A stretch of DNA of 64,000 bases from Elusimicrobiota bacterium (GTDB lineage Bacteria > Elusimicrobiota > Elusimicrobia > UBA1565): the NCBI GenBank assembly GCA_041660925.1, contig JBAZVI010000001.1, positions 310,001-374,000 of the forward strand, given 5' to 3'. Positions 38,366-46,045 of the stretch are shown here, piece after piece; the first letter of the stretch is position 1, and each line of letters starts with the position of its first letter. Both the position numbers and the translations under genes were made by a program. The notes under the pieces are model-generated. The model was not told where the DNA came from, ran no database searches, and worked only from the letters and a program-made list of their open reading frames with translations.

Positions 38366-39383
38366 GGTTTCCGGCGCGCTGGTCGTTCTCCTTTCGCGCC
38401 GTCCTCGCGTCGCTGAAGCCCGACGCGAGGAGTGCGCGGAGCCGGCGCATGAGCGCGCCGAACTCGGAGAGCCCGAGGGTCTGACGGCCGTCGACGAGCG
38501 CGTGCTCGGGCCGAGGATGGACTTCGACCATGAGGCCGTCGAGCCCGGCCGCGGCGGCCGCGAGCGCCGCCCGCGGAACGAGGCCTCGCTCGCCGAGGGC
38601 GTGGCTGGGGTCGGCCAGCACCGGCAGACGCGACTCGCGCAGCGCGCTCAGGGCCTTCTTCAGGTCGAGCCCCGCCCCGGCGCCGCGCCCGAAGGAGTTC
38701 CCGCGCTCGCAGAGCAGGACCCGGCAGTCGCCGGCGGAGAGCAGGTACTCGGCGGAGAGCAGCCATTCCCGAACGGAGGCGTCGGGCGCGCGCTTGAGGA
38801 GGACGGTCGTCCCGCTGCGGCCGAGTTCCTTGAGCAGCTCGTAGTTGCGCATGTTGCGGGCGCCGCACTGCAGCGCGTCGGAGACCCGGAGCACCGCGCC
38901 GATCTGGCGCGGGTCGGTGATCTCGGTGAGCACCGGCAGGCCGCTCGCGCGCTTCGCTTTCTCGAGCGCGCGCAGCCCCCGCAGACCGATGCCTTCGAAA
39001 GTGTAGGGATAGGTGCGCGGCTTGAACAGGGCTCCGCGCAGCATGCTCGCGCCCAGGCGCTTGAGGGCGCGGGCCGTCCGGACGAAGGACTCCTCGTCCT
39101 CGACCGCGCAGGGTCCGGCGATCACCGTGAAGCCGCCCCGCGGAGCAAGGCCCTCGCGCAGGTTCCCCCGCGCGCAGGCGAGCGGACAGGCCTCCTCGGA
39201 GCTCAGCTCGACGCCCTCGACGCCGGGGAGCGCCTCGAGGCGCGAGCGCTGGGCGGCGGGCGCTCCGCGCAGGACGCGCACACGCAGCCCTTCCGGGACG
39301 CGCGCGAGCTCGGAGCCGGGGTAGAGACGGCGCACGGCCGCCTCGACGGCGGCCCGGGAAGCCCTGCCCGCGCGGATCAGCAC
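38346..39383 (-). CDS. aroF: 3-deoxy-7-phosphoheptulonate synthase (AroF, type I-beta) with N-terminal regulatory-like domain
   Basis: A 345-aa enzyme for the first shikimate step. An N-terminal ferredoxin-like domain (about 1-75, MLIRAGRASRAAVEAAVRRLYPG) precedes the barrel, as in enzymes of the Thermotoga type that are feedback-controlled. Barrel motifs: FTVIAGPCAVEDEES (about 85), MLRGALFKPRTYPYTFEG (about 113), QCGARNMRNYELLKEL (about 167), LADPSHALG (about 257) and MVEVHPRPEHALVDG (about 283). The GTG start follows GGAGGG. Residues 318-337 are encoded by a palindromic element, so the C-terminus is atypical. Confidence 0.93.
   Translation of the reverse strand: MLIRAGRASRAAVEAAVRRLYPGSELARVPEGLRVRVLRGAPAAQRSRLEALPGVEGVELSSEEACPLACARGNLREGLAPRGGFTVIAGPCAVEDEESFVRTARALKRLGASMLRGALFKPRTYPYTFEGIGLRGLRALEKAKRASGLPVLTEITDPRQIGAVLRVSDALQCGARNMRNYELLKELGRSGTTVLLKRAPDASVREWLLSAEYLLSAGDCRVLLCERGNSFGRGAGAGLDLKKALSALRESRLPVLADPSHALGERGLVPRAALAAAAAGLDGLMVEVHPRPEHALVDGRQTLGLSEFGALMRRLRALLASGFSDARTARKENDQRAGNHASRRS
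38372..38432 (-). repeat. In-frame palindromic element, copy 3
   Basis: Arms GTCCTCGCGTC (38401-38411) and GACGCGAGGAG (38422-38432), 10 of 11 complementary, with a 10-nt loop. The tail is CGCGAAAGGAGAACGACCAG. It encodes ARTARKENDQRA near the AroF C-terminus and ends 7 bp before the aroE ATG. Confidence 0.75.
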
Positions 39384-39661
39384 CGCTCCCTCCGCGCGGA
39401 GCGCTGGAGGAGCAGGGACCGGCGGAAGAGCTCGCGATAGACGGCGGCGAGGGCGCGAGCGCTCGCGCCCCGCGCGCGGGAGGAACTCAGGACGCCGCGC
39501 AGCACGGCGCGCTCGCGCGCGGCGTCGCGGAGGGCGCGCTTGAAGGCCGCCGTCCGGACGGCGAGCGCGAAGCGGCGCGCCAGGAGCGGCGCGATGCGCC
39601 GGTCGAGAGCGTCGATGCCGCGCCGCAGCGTCTGGAGCTCCCGGGAAGGACGGTCGGTCAT
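39377..39661 (-). CDS. Chorismate mutase (AroQ-fold, monofunctional)
   Basis: A 94-aa all-helical protein with ELQTLRRGIDALDRRIAPLLARRFALA (about 7-33) then an arginine/lysine-rich second part (AAFKRALRDAARERAVL), the chorismate mutase type II pattern. It should convert chorismate to prephenate for Phe/Tyr. It is the first gene of the shikimate operon. The ATG at 39661 has TACAAT 9 nt upstream. Its stop overlaps aroF by 7 nt. Assignment is by pattern and context. Confidence 0.75.
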   Translation of the reverse strand: MTDRPSRELQTLRRGIDALDRRIAPLLARRFALAVRTAAFKRALRDAARERAVLRGVLSSSRARGASARALAAVYRELFRRSLLLQRSARRERC

Positions 39662-39670
39662 GCGGGATTC

Positions 39671-39676
39671 ATTGTA
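39671..39676 (-). promoter_or_regulatory. Extended -10 for the shikimate operon
   Basis: Minus strand TGCTACAAT, 9 nt before the chorismate mutase ATG, giving at most a 2-3 nt leader. It appears to be the single promoter of an eight-gene operon. Confidence 0.5.
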
Positions 39677-39719
39677 GCAATCGACGGAGCGCAAGAGCGT
39701 CCTCCCTTGCCCGCTTTGG

Positions 39720-39725
39720 TATCAT
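39720..39725 (+). promoter_or_regulatory. Extended -10 for the gene at 39748
   Basis: TGGTATCAT. The ATG inside this box (39724) would start an ORF over the promoter, so the ATG at 39748 with its CGGAGG site is preferred. Confidence 0.5.
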
Positions 39726-39747
39726 GGGTGGCGACGCCGGAGGCCCC

Positions 39748-40290
39748 ATGCAGAGCTCACTTTTCCTGACGGCCATGCTCGTCGCCGCCGCGCTCGCGCC
39801 GGCCCGCGCACAGGATGCGGCCGCCAAGGACGACGGGACGCGGGGCAAGCTCACCCCCTACGAATGGAAGAAGACGACGCCGCCCGCCCAGGGGACGGGG
39901 ACGCCCGTCGCGGTCCAGGAGCCCGAGGACGAGTGGGTCTGCGAGAAGGGCGTCGTCCATCCGACGGCCGCGCAGGGCGACATGAAGGAGCAGATCGTCC
40001 AGTCGCTCGGGAACCCCGTCATGGGCGTTCGGCGCTGCTGGAGGAAGTCGGACCCCTCGCGCGTCGTCGAGCGACCCTTCCGCATGGGAGACGGGGTGGC
40101 CGAAGCCGTCCAGGAGTCCATGAAGAAGGGCTTTCCGCCGCTCAAGAAGAAGCCGCGCAAGCCCGCGGGGAAGAAGGCGCCCGCTGCCCCGAGCGCCGCC
40201 CAGCCCGCGAGCGCTCCGGCCGAAGAAGAGCCGGGAGATGCCGCGGGAGTGAAGGGCGACGCGCCCCGGCTGCTGCGGGACTCCCGCTGA
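39748..40290 (+). CDS. Secreted hypothetical protein
   Basis: A 180-aa protein with signal peptide MQSSLFLTAMLVAAALAPARA. The mature region has two cysteines (DEWVCEKGVV and RRCWRKSD) flanking a helical stretch with KEQIVQSLGNPVMGV. A lysine/alanine/proline-rich tail follows, possibly for binding peptidoglycan or another anionic polymer. No family was recognised. Its stop lies 1 nt from the stop of the convergent gene. Confidence 0.65.
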   Translation: MQSSLFLTAMLVAAALAPARAQDAAAKDDGTRGKLTPYEWKKTTPPAQGTGTPVAVQEPEDEWVCEKGVVHPTAAQGDMKEQIVQSLGNPVMGVRRCWRKSDPSRVVERPFRMGDGVAEAVQESMKKGFPPLKKKPRKPAGKKAPAAPSAAQPASAPAEEEPGDAAGVKGDAPRLLRDSR

Positions 40291-40291
40291 A

Positions 40292-40444
40292 TCAGAGGTC
40301 CGTCGGACGGCAGAGACGGTCTTCGTCGGCCGCGGCGCGGCCGCAGCGCCTGCAGATGAAGCGCGCGCCGCGGACATAGCGCCGGAGCTTCTTCCCCCCT
40401 TTCTCTTCGGCGAGGACGCAGAGCGTCTTGCGGCGCTTCTTCAT
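40292..40444 (-). CDS. 50-aa zinc-ribbon-like protein
   Basis: Starts MKKRRKTLCVLAEEKGGKKL. Cysteines at 9, 35, 38 and 47 include CRRC, a possible metal knuckle in a small basic protein. Its ATG overlaps the stop of the DUF2892-like gene as ATGA, so it is the last gene of the efflux operon. Function is unknown. The start further upstream in the same frame is a shadow of that gene. Confidence 0.6.
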   Translation of the reverse strand: MKKRRKTLCVLAEEKGGKKLRRYVRGARFICRRCGRAAADEDRLCRPTDL

Positions 40445-40647
40445 CCCCGGTCCGAGCAGTGCCCCTCGAAGCCGAGCCGTCCGAGGATGTCCTCGAGCAG
40501 GCACCAGCGCGTGAAGGCCGACTGGAGCAGATTCAAGCCCACGAAGGCCGTGAGGAGCAGCCACCCGCGGCCGTAGACCTGCGCGAGCGCGAGACTGCCG
40601 AGGATCATCATGCCGGCGAAGGCGCGGATGAGACATTCCTTTTTCAT
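40441..40647 (-). CDS. DUF2892-like small inner-membrane protein
   Basis: A 68-aa protein with two hydrophobic helices: MKKECLIRAFAGMMILGSLAL and WLLLTAFVGLNLLQSAFTRW, then CLLEDILGRLGF. This matches the YgaP-membrane-domain/DUF2892 pattern, including the ending with FTRWC near the second helix. Such proteins often accompany rhodanese or sulfur-handling genes. Its ATG overlaps the RND stop as ATGA. Confidence 0.7.
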   Translation of the reverse strand: MKKECLIRAFAGMMILGSLALAQVYGRGWLLLTAFVGLNLLQSAFTRWCLLEDILGRLGFEGHCSDRG

Positions 40648-43600
40648 CGTGATCCCTCCGAACGGGCGAGCAGGTAGTACAGGATGGGAACGGCCATGCG
40701 CGAGAGCAGCGTCGAGGCCACTTCGCCGGCCATGAGCGCGACCGCGAGCCCCTGGAAGATGGGGTCGAAGAGGATGACCCCCGCGCCGACGACGACGGCG
40801 GCCGCCGTCAAGAGCATGGGCCGGAAGCGCACGGCCCCGGCGTCGATGACGGCGTCGCGCAGGCTCATCCCTTCCCGGAGGCGCAGCTGGATGAAGTCCA
40901 CCAGGATGATCGAGTTGCGCACGACGATGCCGGCGCCGGCGATGAAGCCGATCATCGAGGTGGCGGTGAAGAAGGCCCCCAGCGCCCAGTGCGCGGGCAG
41001 GATGCCCACCAGCGTCAGCGGGATGGGCACCATGATGACCAGCGGCACCGTGAAGGACTTGAACCAGCCCACGACGAGGATGTAGATGAGCACGAGCACC
41101 AGAGCGAAGGCGATGCCCATGTCGCGGAAGACCTCGTAGGTGATCTGCCACTCCCCGTCCCACTTCACCGCGGTCTCGAGCGCGCTCTTGGGCTGCGTCG
41201 TGAAGTACTCCTTCGCCCCGACCCCCTCGGCGTCGAGGAGCTTGCGGAGCTCCGGCCGCAGCGCCAGGATGCCGTAGACCGGGCTCTCCTGGCGGCCGGA
41301 GACGTCGGCGACGACGTAGCTCACCTTGCGCAGGTTCTTGCGGTGGATGGGCGGGTCCTGCTCGCGGCGCTCGACGCGCGTGAGCTCGCCGACCGGGATG
41401 GGGGTGCCGACGCGGGAGAGCAGGGTGATGCGCCGGACCGCGTCGAGCCCCCGGCGGTCGGCGGGCGCGAGGCGCAGGCGTATGTCCACGGGCTCGTTCT
41501 CACCGTCCATGTGCGCGAGGTCCACATCCTGCCCGTCGAGCGCGAGGGCGACCGTCTGGGCGATGCGCTCGGAGGGGATGGCGTTGAGCGTGGCCCTCGG
41601 CCGGTCGACGACGAGTCGGTCGAGGGGCTGCGCGTCGGGGACATAGGTGTCCACGTCCACGATGCCCTCGGTGCGCTCGAGCAGGGCCTTGACCTTGCGC
41701 GCGAGCGCGTCGCGCTTCGCGTCGTCGGGCCCGTAGAGCTCGAGGACGAGCGTCGCGAGCACCGGCGGCCCCGGCGGGACCTCGGCGACCTGGACGCGCG
41801 CGCCGTAGCGGCGTCCGATCTCCTGGACGGCCGCGCGCACGCCGCTCGCGATCGCGTGGCTCTGGCGCCGGCGCTCATGGCGGTCCTTGAGGTTGACCAG
41901 CAGTCCCCCTTGGTGCGGCCGGTTCCGAAGATAGTAGTGCCGCACCAGGCCGTTGAAGTTGTAGGGAGCGGCGGCGCCGACGTAGCCGCTGACGACCTCG
42001 ACCTCGGGGACCTCGCGCAGGCGCGCGGACATCTCGGAGACGGCCGCGCGGGTGCGCTCGAGCGCCGAGCCCTCCGGCATGTTCACGAGGACCTCGAACT
42101 CGTCCTTGTTGTCGAACGGGAGCATCTTGACCGTCACGAGCTTGAAGCCCACCAGCGAGACGGCGCCCAGCAGGAGTGCGGCCATCGAAGCCAGATAGAG
42201 GTTCCTGGCCTTGGAATCGTCGAGGAGTCTGCCCATGAACCGGCGATAGAGCCGGTCGAGCGAGGATTCTTCGGCGCGCCGGCCCTTCTCCTCTCGCGCC
42301 GTCCCTTCGGCGCTCTGGCCCGCCGAAGGGACGCCGTGCCCGCCGCCGTCGGCGGGCTTCCAGCGCTCGAGCAGGTGGGCGAAGGCCCAGGGGCTGATGA
42401 TGAAGGCGATGGCCAGCGAGAAGAGCATCGCGAAAGAGGCGCCGACCGGGATGGGACGCATGTAGGGTCCCATGAGCCCGCGCACGAAGGCCATGGGCAG
42501 GATGGCGGCGATGACGGCCCAGGTCGCGAGGATCGTCGGGTTGCCGACCTCGCTCACCGCGTCCACGGAAAGTCGCCAGAGGTCGCGGCCGTCGCGCAGC
42601 ATGTAGTGGCGGTGGATGTTCTCGACGACCACGATGGCGTCGTCGACGAGGATGCCGATGGAGAAGATGAGCGCGAAGAGCGTGATGCGATTGAGGGTGT
42701 AGCCGAAGAGGAAGTAGATGAGCAGGGTCAGCGACAGGGTGACCGGGATGGCCACGAGGACCACGGCCGCTTCGCGCAGACCGAGCGTCAGGGCGATGAG
42801 GGCGGTCACCGAGAGCGTCGCCAGCAGCATGTGCCAGAGCAGTTCGTCGGACTTCGCCTTCGCGGTGCGCCCGTAGTCGCGCACGACGGTCGTCTCCACG
42901 CCCTCGGGCAGGAGGCGCCCGCGGGCGCTCTCGACGCGCGCGAGGACTTCGCGGGAGACGGCGGTGGCGTTCGCGCCGCGCCGCTTCGAGACCGCGAGCG
43001 TGACCGCGGCGCGCGGGCCGTCGATGCGCATGTCGTTCTCCGCTCGCATCGCCCCTTCCGCGCTCCGGGAAGCGGAAGGGGCCTCCTCTCGCGCCGTCCC
43101 CGCGGCGCTAGGGCCCGCCGCGGGGACCGCATCGCGCTTGGGCCAGAGGAAGACCTCGCGCTCGGCGTCGTCGGGGCCGTCGGTGACGGTCGCGACGTCG
43201 GCGAGCGTCACGGGGCTGCCGTTGCTGACGCCCACGACGGTGCGGCGGAGGTCGTCGGCGGAGCGGATGAAGGCGTCCGTCTCGACCTGGACCGCCCCGC
43301 CGTCACGGCTGTAATGCCCGGCCGGAAGCTTGCGATTGGAGCTCTGGAGGATGCCGGCGATGTCCAGCGGCCCCAGGCGACGGGCGGAGAGCTTCGCAGG
43401 GTCGAAGTGCACGAGGAGCGTCCGGCGATGGCCTCCGATGATCTCGATCTCCGAGACGTCCTCCACGCCGGAGATCTCCTCGCGCAGAGCGGCGGCGGCG
43501 CGGCGCAGGGCGTACGCGTCGACGCCGGGCTTACCGCTCCAGAGGGTCAGCGCGAGGATGGGCACATCGTCGATGGAGCGCGGCTTGATGAGCGGATGCC

Positions 43601-44003
43601 CCGCCCCGGACGCCATGAGGTCGAGGTTGGCCGAGGCCTTCGAATGCAGAAGCGTCATCGCCTGCTCAGGGTCGGTGCCGACTCTGAAGCGGACGATGAA
43701 GAAGCCGAAGCCCGGCTCCGAGATCGAGTAGATGTACTCGACTCCGGGGATCTCCCAGAGCTTGCGCTCGCCGACGCTGACCACGCGCTGCTCGACCTCC
43801 CGGGCGCTCGCGCCGGGGAACGGGACATAGAGGTCGAACATCGGGACGTTGATCTGCGGCTCCTCCTCGCGCGGAAGCTTGAGGGTCGCGAAGACCCCGA
43901 GCATGAGGGACGCCAGGACGACGAGGACGGTGAGCTTGGAGCGGATGAAGGTCTCGGCGACCTTCCCCGCGAGGCCGTGATGAGAAGGGGCGTTCTGCGT
44001 CAT
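40644..44003 (-). CDS. RND-family efflux transporter permease
   Basis: A 1119-aa AcrB/CzcA-superfamily pump with 12 membrane helices and two large periplasmic loops. N-terminal ETFIRSKLTVLVVLASLMLGV, porter-domain FPGASAREVEQRVV (about 68), helix-4 region FSIGILVDDAIVVVENIHRHY (about 445-465) holding the proton-relay aspartates, and a C-terminal GIVVRNSIILVDFIQLR repeat. The substrate may be a drug, metal or lipid. TolC-family protein is encoded upstream with an ATGA overlap, but no membrane-fusion adaptor gene is present. Three palindromic elements are inserted: a tandem pair at residues 293-327 in a periplasmic loop and one at about 558-577 in the central cytoplasmic loop. Confidence 0.92.
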   Translation of the reverse strand: MTQNAPSHHGLAGKVAETFIRSKLTVLVVLASLMLGVFATLKLPREEEPQINVPMFDLYVPFPGASAREVEQRVVSVGERKLWEIPGVEYIYSISEPGFGFFIVRFRVGTDPEQAMTLLHSKASANLDLMASGAGHPLIKPRSIDDVPILALTLWSGKPGVDAYALRRAAAALREEISGVEDVSEIEIIGGHRRTLLVHFDPAKLSARRLGPLDIAGILQSSNRKLPAGHYSRDGGAVQVETDAFIRSADDLRRTVVGVSNGSPVTLADVATVTDGPDDAEREVFLWPKRDAVPAAGPSAAGTAREEAPSASRSAEGAMRAENDMRIDGPRAAVTLAVSKRRGANATAVSREVLARVESARGRLLPEGVETTVVRDYGRTAKAKSDELLWHMLLATLSVTALIALTLGLREAAVVLVAIPVTLSLTLLIYFLFGYTLNRITLFALIFSIGILVDDAIVVVENIHRHYMLRDGRDLWRLSVDAVSEVGNPTILATWAVIAAILPMAFVRGLMGPYMRPIPVGASFAMLFSLAIAFIISPWAFAHLLERWKPADGGGHGVPSAGQSAEGTAREEKGRRAEESSLDRLYRRFMGRLLDDSKARNLYLASMAALLLGAVSLVGFKLVTVKMLPFDNKDEFEVLVNMPEGSALERTRAAVSEMSARLREVPEVEVVSGYVGAAAPYNFNGLVRHYYLRNRPHQGGLLVNLKDRHERRRQSHAIASGVRAAVQEIGRRYGARVQVAEVPPGPPVLATLVLELYGPDDAKRDALARKVKALLERTEGIVDVDTYVPDAQPLDRLVVDRPRATLNAIPSERIAQTVALALDGQDVDLAHMDGENEPVDIRLRLAPADRRGLDAVRRITLLSRVGTPIPVGELTRVERREQDPPIHRKNLRKVSYVVADVSGRQESPVYGILALRPELRKLLDAEGVGAKEYFTTQPKSALETAVKWDGEWQITYEVFRDMGIAFALVLVLIYILVVGWFKSFTVPLVIMVPIPLTLVGILPAHWALGAFFTATSMIGFIAGAGIVVRNSIILVDFIQLRLREGMSLRDAVIDAGAVRFRPMLLTAAAVVVGAGVILFDPIFQGLAVALMAGEVASTLLSRMAVPILYYLLARSEGSR
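42273..42332 (-). repeat. In-frame palindromic element, copy 4
   Basis: Perfect 11-bp arms GTCCCTTCGGC (42301-42311) and GCCGAAGGGAC (42322-42332), 10-nt loop. The tail is ACGGCGCGAGAGGAG. It encodes PSAGQSAEGTAREEKGRRAE in the central cytoplasmic loop of the RND pump. Confidence 0.85.
43023..43082 (-). repeat. In-frame palindromic element, copy 5 (tandem with copy 6)
   Basis: Perfect 11-bp arms GCCCCTTCCGC (43051-43061) and GCGGAAGGGGC (43072-43082), 10-nt loop. The tail GATGCGAGCGGAGAACGACA is somewhat diverged. It encodes APSASRSAEGAMRAENDMR. Confidence 0.8.
43083..43127 (-). repeat. In-frame palindromic element, copy 6 (tail-truncated)
   Basis: Perfect 11-bp arms GTCCCCGCGGC (43096-43106) and GCCGCGGGGAC (43117-43127), 10-nt loop. 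The tail stops after GGCGCGAGAGGAG, exactly where the palindrome of copy 5 begins. It encodes VPAAGPSAAGTAREE. Confidence 0.8.
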
Positions 44004-45346
44004 GGCTTCTCCTGGAGACGGGCGGCGATGGTCCGGACGGCGTCCTCGTCGAAGGTCCCGGCCGCGAGCCGGACACCCGCCCAGCCCGCGTGCAGGCCGT
44101 AGAGCGTCTCGGCGAGGGCGGCCTCGGCGCGGGCCGTCGCCTCCTCGGCGCGCAGGGCCTCGAGCACGCTCTGCCGCCCTTCGCGATAGAGCGGACGGAA
44201 GAGCTCGAGGGACTTGCGGGAGCGCTCCAGCATGTCGCGCACCCGGGGAAGGCTTCCGACGACCCCCGCGTACGCGGCGTGCGCCTGCAGGGCCTCGAGG
44301 CGGGCCGCGTCGACGAGAGCCTCGCGGCGGGCGCGGGTCTCGTCGAGACGCGCGCGGGCGCCTTCTCGGCGCGCCAGCCAGGAGGCGTCGCCGAAGGGCA
44401 CGTTCATGCGCACGCCGACCATGCGGTCGGAGGGCGCGGCGGCGAGGTCCTTTGAATGGAGCTGCAGCGCGGCGAAGGCGTCCACGCGCGGCAGCGTCGA
44501 GAAGTCGGCCATGCGCCGGCCGACCTCGGCGGAGCGCTCCTGCAGCGCCGCGGCCTTGAGGTCGCCGCGCCGTTCCACGGCGGAAGCGGCCAGCTCCTCG
44601 GCGGCCGGAAGGGGATAGGCGGCCTCGCTCAGGCGGGCGGATGCCGGCGGGTCCTCGGAGAGGCCCGTGAGGGTCCGCAGGCGCGCGCGGGCGCCCTCGA
44701 GCTCGGCCTCCAGCCGCGTCACCCAGGCGCGCAGACCTTCAAGGACGCCCGCGGCGGCGTAGTAGTCGGCGCCGAGCACGAGCCCCTTCTGGCGAAGACG
44801 ATCGGCGTTCTCCAGTTCCTTGGCCGCCGACTCCGCGTGCGAGCGCACGGCCTCGAGCGTCCGGCGCTCGAGAAGGACCTTGAGCCAGGCCTCGGCCGCG
44901 TCGTAGCGCAGCTTCTGCGCGAGCCCGTCCCCCCCCGCCTCGGCCTGCCGCACTCCGAGCTCGCCGAGCCGGCGCGCGTCGCTCAGCTCGAAGCCGGTGA
45001 AGAGCGGCATCCCCGCTTCGAGGGACCCGAGGATGTCGGTCCGGTAGCCGGGACGGTTCACCCGCGCCGGATCGAAGTCCGGAGAGGTCACCGAGCGCTG
45101 CTGGAGCAGGGCGCCGAATGCGAAGAGCGGGTCGTCGCTGCGCGTCCAGGATCCGCGCGCGGAGAGCCGCGGGAGGCGGAGCAGGGAGGCCTCGAGCATC
45201 CCCGCCCGGGCTCCGGCGCCCTGGGCCCGGGCCCCGCGCAGCTCGGGGCTGCGCTCGAGCGCGGCGCGCACGCCCGTCTCGAGGTCGAGGGGCTGTGCGG
45301 AGAGCGGGAGGGAGACGAACAGCGCTATCAGGGCGATGAGCGGCAT
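44000..45346 (-). CDS. TolC-family outer-membrane efflux protein
   Basis: A 448-aa protein with signal peptide (MPLIALIALFVSLPLSAQ) and two OEP repeats of long heptad-rich helices (LDLETGVRAALERSPELRGARAQ; later DAARLEALQAHAAYAGVVG and RSRKSLELFRPLYREGRQSVLEALRAEE). It should form the outer-membrane channel for the RND pump that follows by ATGA overlap. Its ATG overlaps the OsmC stop (TAATG), so both are coupled. Confidence 0.88.
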   Translation of the reverse strand: MPLIALIALFVSLPLSAQPLDLETGVRAALERSPELRGARAQGAGARAGMLEASLLRLPRLSARGSWTRSDDPLFAFGALLQQRSVTSPDFDPARVNRPGYRTDILGSLEAGMPLFTGFELSDARRLGELGVRQAEAGGDGLAQKLRYDAAEAWLKVLLERRTLEAVRSHAESAAKELENADRLRQKGLVLGADYYAAAGVLEGLRAWVTRLEAELEGARARLRTLTGLSEDPPASARLSEAAYPLPAAEELAASAVERRGDLKAAALQERSAEVGRRMADFSTLPRVDAFAALQLHSKDLAAAPSDRMVGVRMNVPFGDASWLARREGARARLDETRARREALVDAARLEALQAHAAYAGVVGSLPRVRDMLERSRKSLELFRPLYREGRQSVLEALRAEEATARAEAALAETLYGLHAGWAGVRLAAGTFDEDAVRTIAARLQEKP

Positions 45347-45774
45347 TAGGCGTTGACCGCCGTCTCGAGCGTCGCCTTGAGCTTCAGCGCGTTGGAGACG
45401 AGACAGTACTTCTTCGCCGTATGGAGGAGTTGTTCCGCCTTCTCCTTATCCGCGTCCGCCACCCGCACCGCGACCCGGAGCGCGAACGCGGTGAAGCCGA
45501 TGCCCTCGGCCCCCTTTTCGAGCGTGCCCGAGACCTTGCTGCGGTAGGTCTCGACCGTCAGCCCGGCCTTGGAGGCGAGGGCGAAGAAAGTGTTCATCTG
45601 GCAGAGATTGAGCGCGTTCAGGAGCAGGTGCTCGGGGCTCCAGACACGGTCGCTCCCGTCGAACTGCGGCGGCGGTCCGCCCAGGATGTCCGGACGCGGC
45701 GGCGCGCTCAGGACGCCCGTGCGCTCGCCCTTCCACTCCAGGTCGGCTTCGTAGTGATGCGGGAAAGGATGCAT
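45346..45774 (-). CDS. OsmC/Ohr-family peroxiredoxin-like protein
   Basis: A 142-aa protein with the OsmC layout: MHPFPHHYEADLEWKG, then SPEHLLLNALNLCQMNTFFALASKAGL (about 49-75) carrying the first cysteine (C58), and AKKYCLVSNAL (about 121-131) with the second (C125). In the family these cysteines reduce organic hydroperoxides or handle thiols. AGGAGGGAG lies 1 nt before the ATG at 45774. It sits in an operon with a TolC/RND pump. Confidence 0.88.
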   Translation of the reverse strand: MHPFPHHYEADLEWKGERTGVLSAPPRPDILGGPPPQFDGSDRVWSPEHLLLNALNLCQMNTFFALASKAGLTVETYRSKVSGTLEKGAEGIGFTAFALRVAVRVADADKEKAEQLLHTAKKYCLVSNALKLKATLETAVNA

Positions 45775-45782
45775 GCTCCCTC

Positions 45783-45950
45783 CTAACGGGACGTCGAGAC
45801 CATCAGCCCCAGCAGGGCCCCATACAAGGTACTGAGCCAGGGGTTCGCCGTCAACGGGCAGGCCCCCGTCCGGCAGCCGACGAGGCGCTGCCAGAGGAAG
45901 CCTCCGAGGGCTCCCACGACGACTCCGACGGCGGCGTTCTTCAGGTTCAT
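45783..45950 (-). CDS. 55-aa DUF6132-like membrane protein
   Basis: Too short for ordinary ORF cut-offs but well supported. AGGAGGAGG lies 6-8 nt before the ATG at 45950. The sequence runs MNLKNAAVGVVVGALGGFLW, then GCRTGACPLTANPW, then a second helix YGALLGLM. The GC-x-x-GACPLT-x-NP motif between two helices matches the DUF6132 pattern. It is the first gene of the OsmC-TolC-RND operon, 8 nt before osmC. The two cysteines could form a redox pair. Confidence 0.75.
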   Translation of the reverse strand: MNLKNAAVGVVVGALGGFLWQRLVGCRTGACPLTANPWLSTLYGALLGLMVSTSR

Positions 45951-45974
45951 TTCGTCCTCCTCCTGTTAGATGCC

Positions 45975-46045
45975 GGGGGGCTGAAAAGGATTCAGCCCCC
46001 CTCACTCCGAGCGCGGGGTGCGGAGGCCGCGCCTCCGGCGCGGCC
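45975..46045. promoter_or_regulatory. Two strong hairpins in the nrf/efflux divergent region
   Basis: GGGGGGCTGAA (45975-45985) pairs with TTCAGCCCCCC (45991-46001). GGCCGCGCC (46025-46033) pairs with GGCGCGGCC (46037-46045). They lie between divergent start codons and abut the FNR-like palindrome, so they are operator or leader structures more likely than terminators. Confidence 0.4.

Noticed and set aside
39724..39747. Earlier in-frame ATG for the secreted protein at 39748
   Set aside because: It lies inside the TATCAT box, and the later ATG has both a CGGAGG site and directly precedes the signal peptide.
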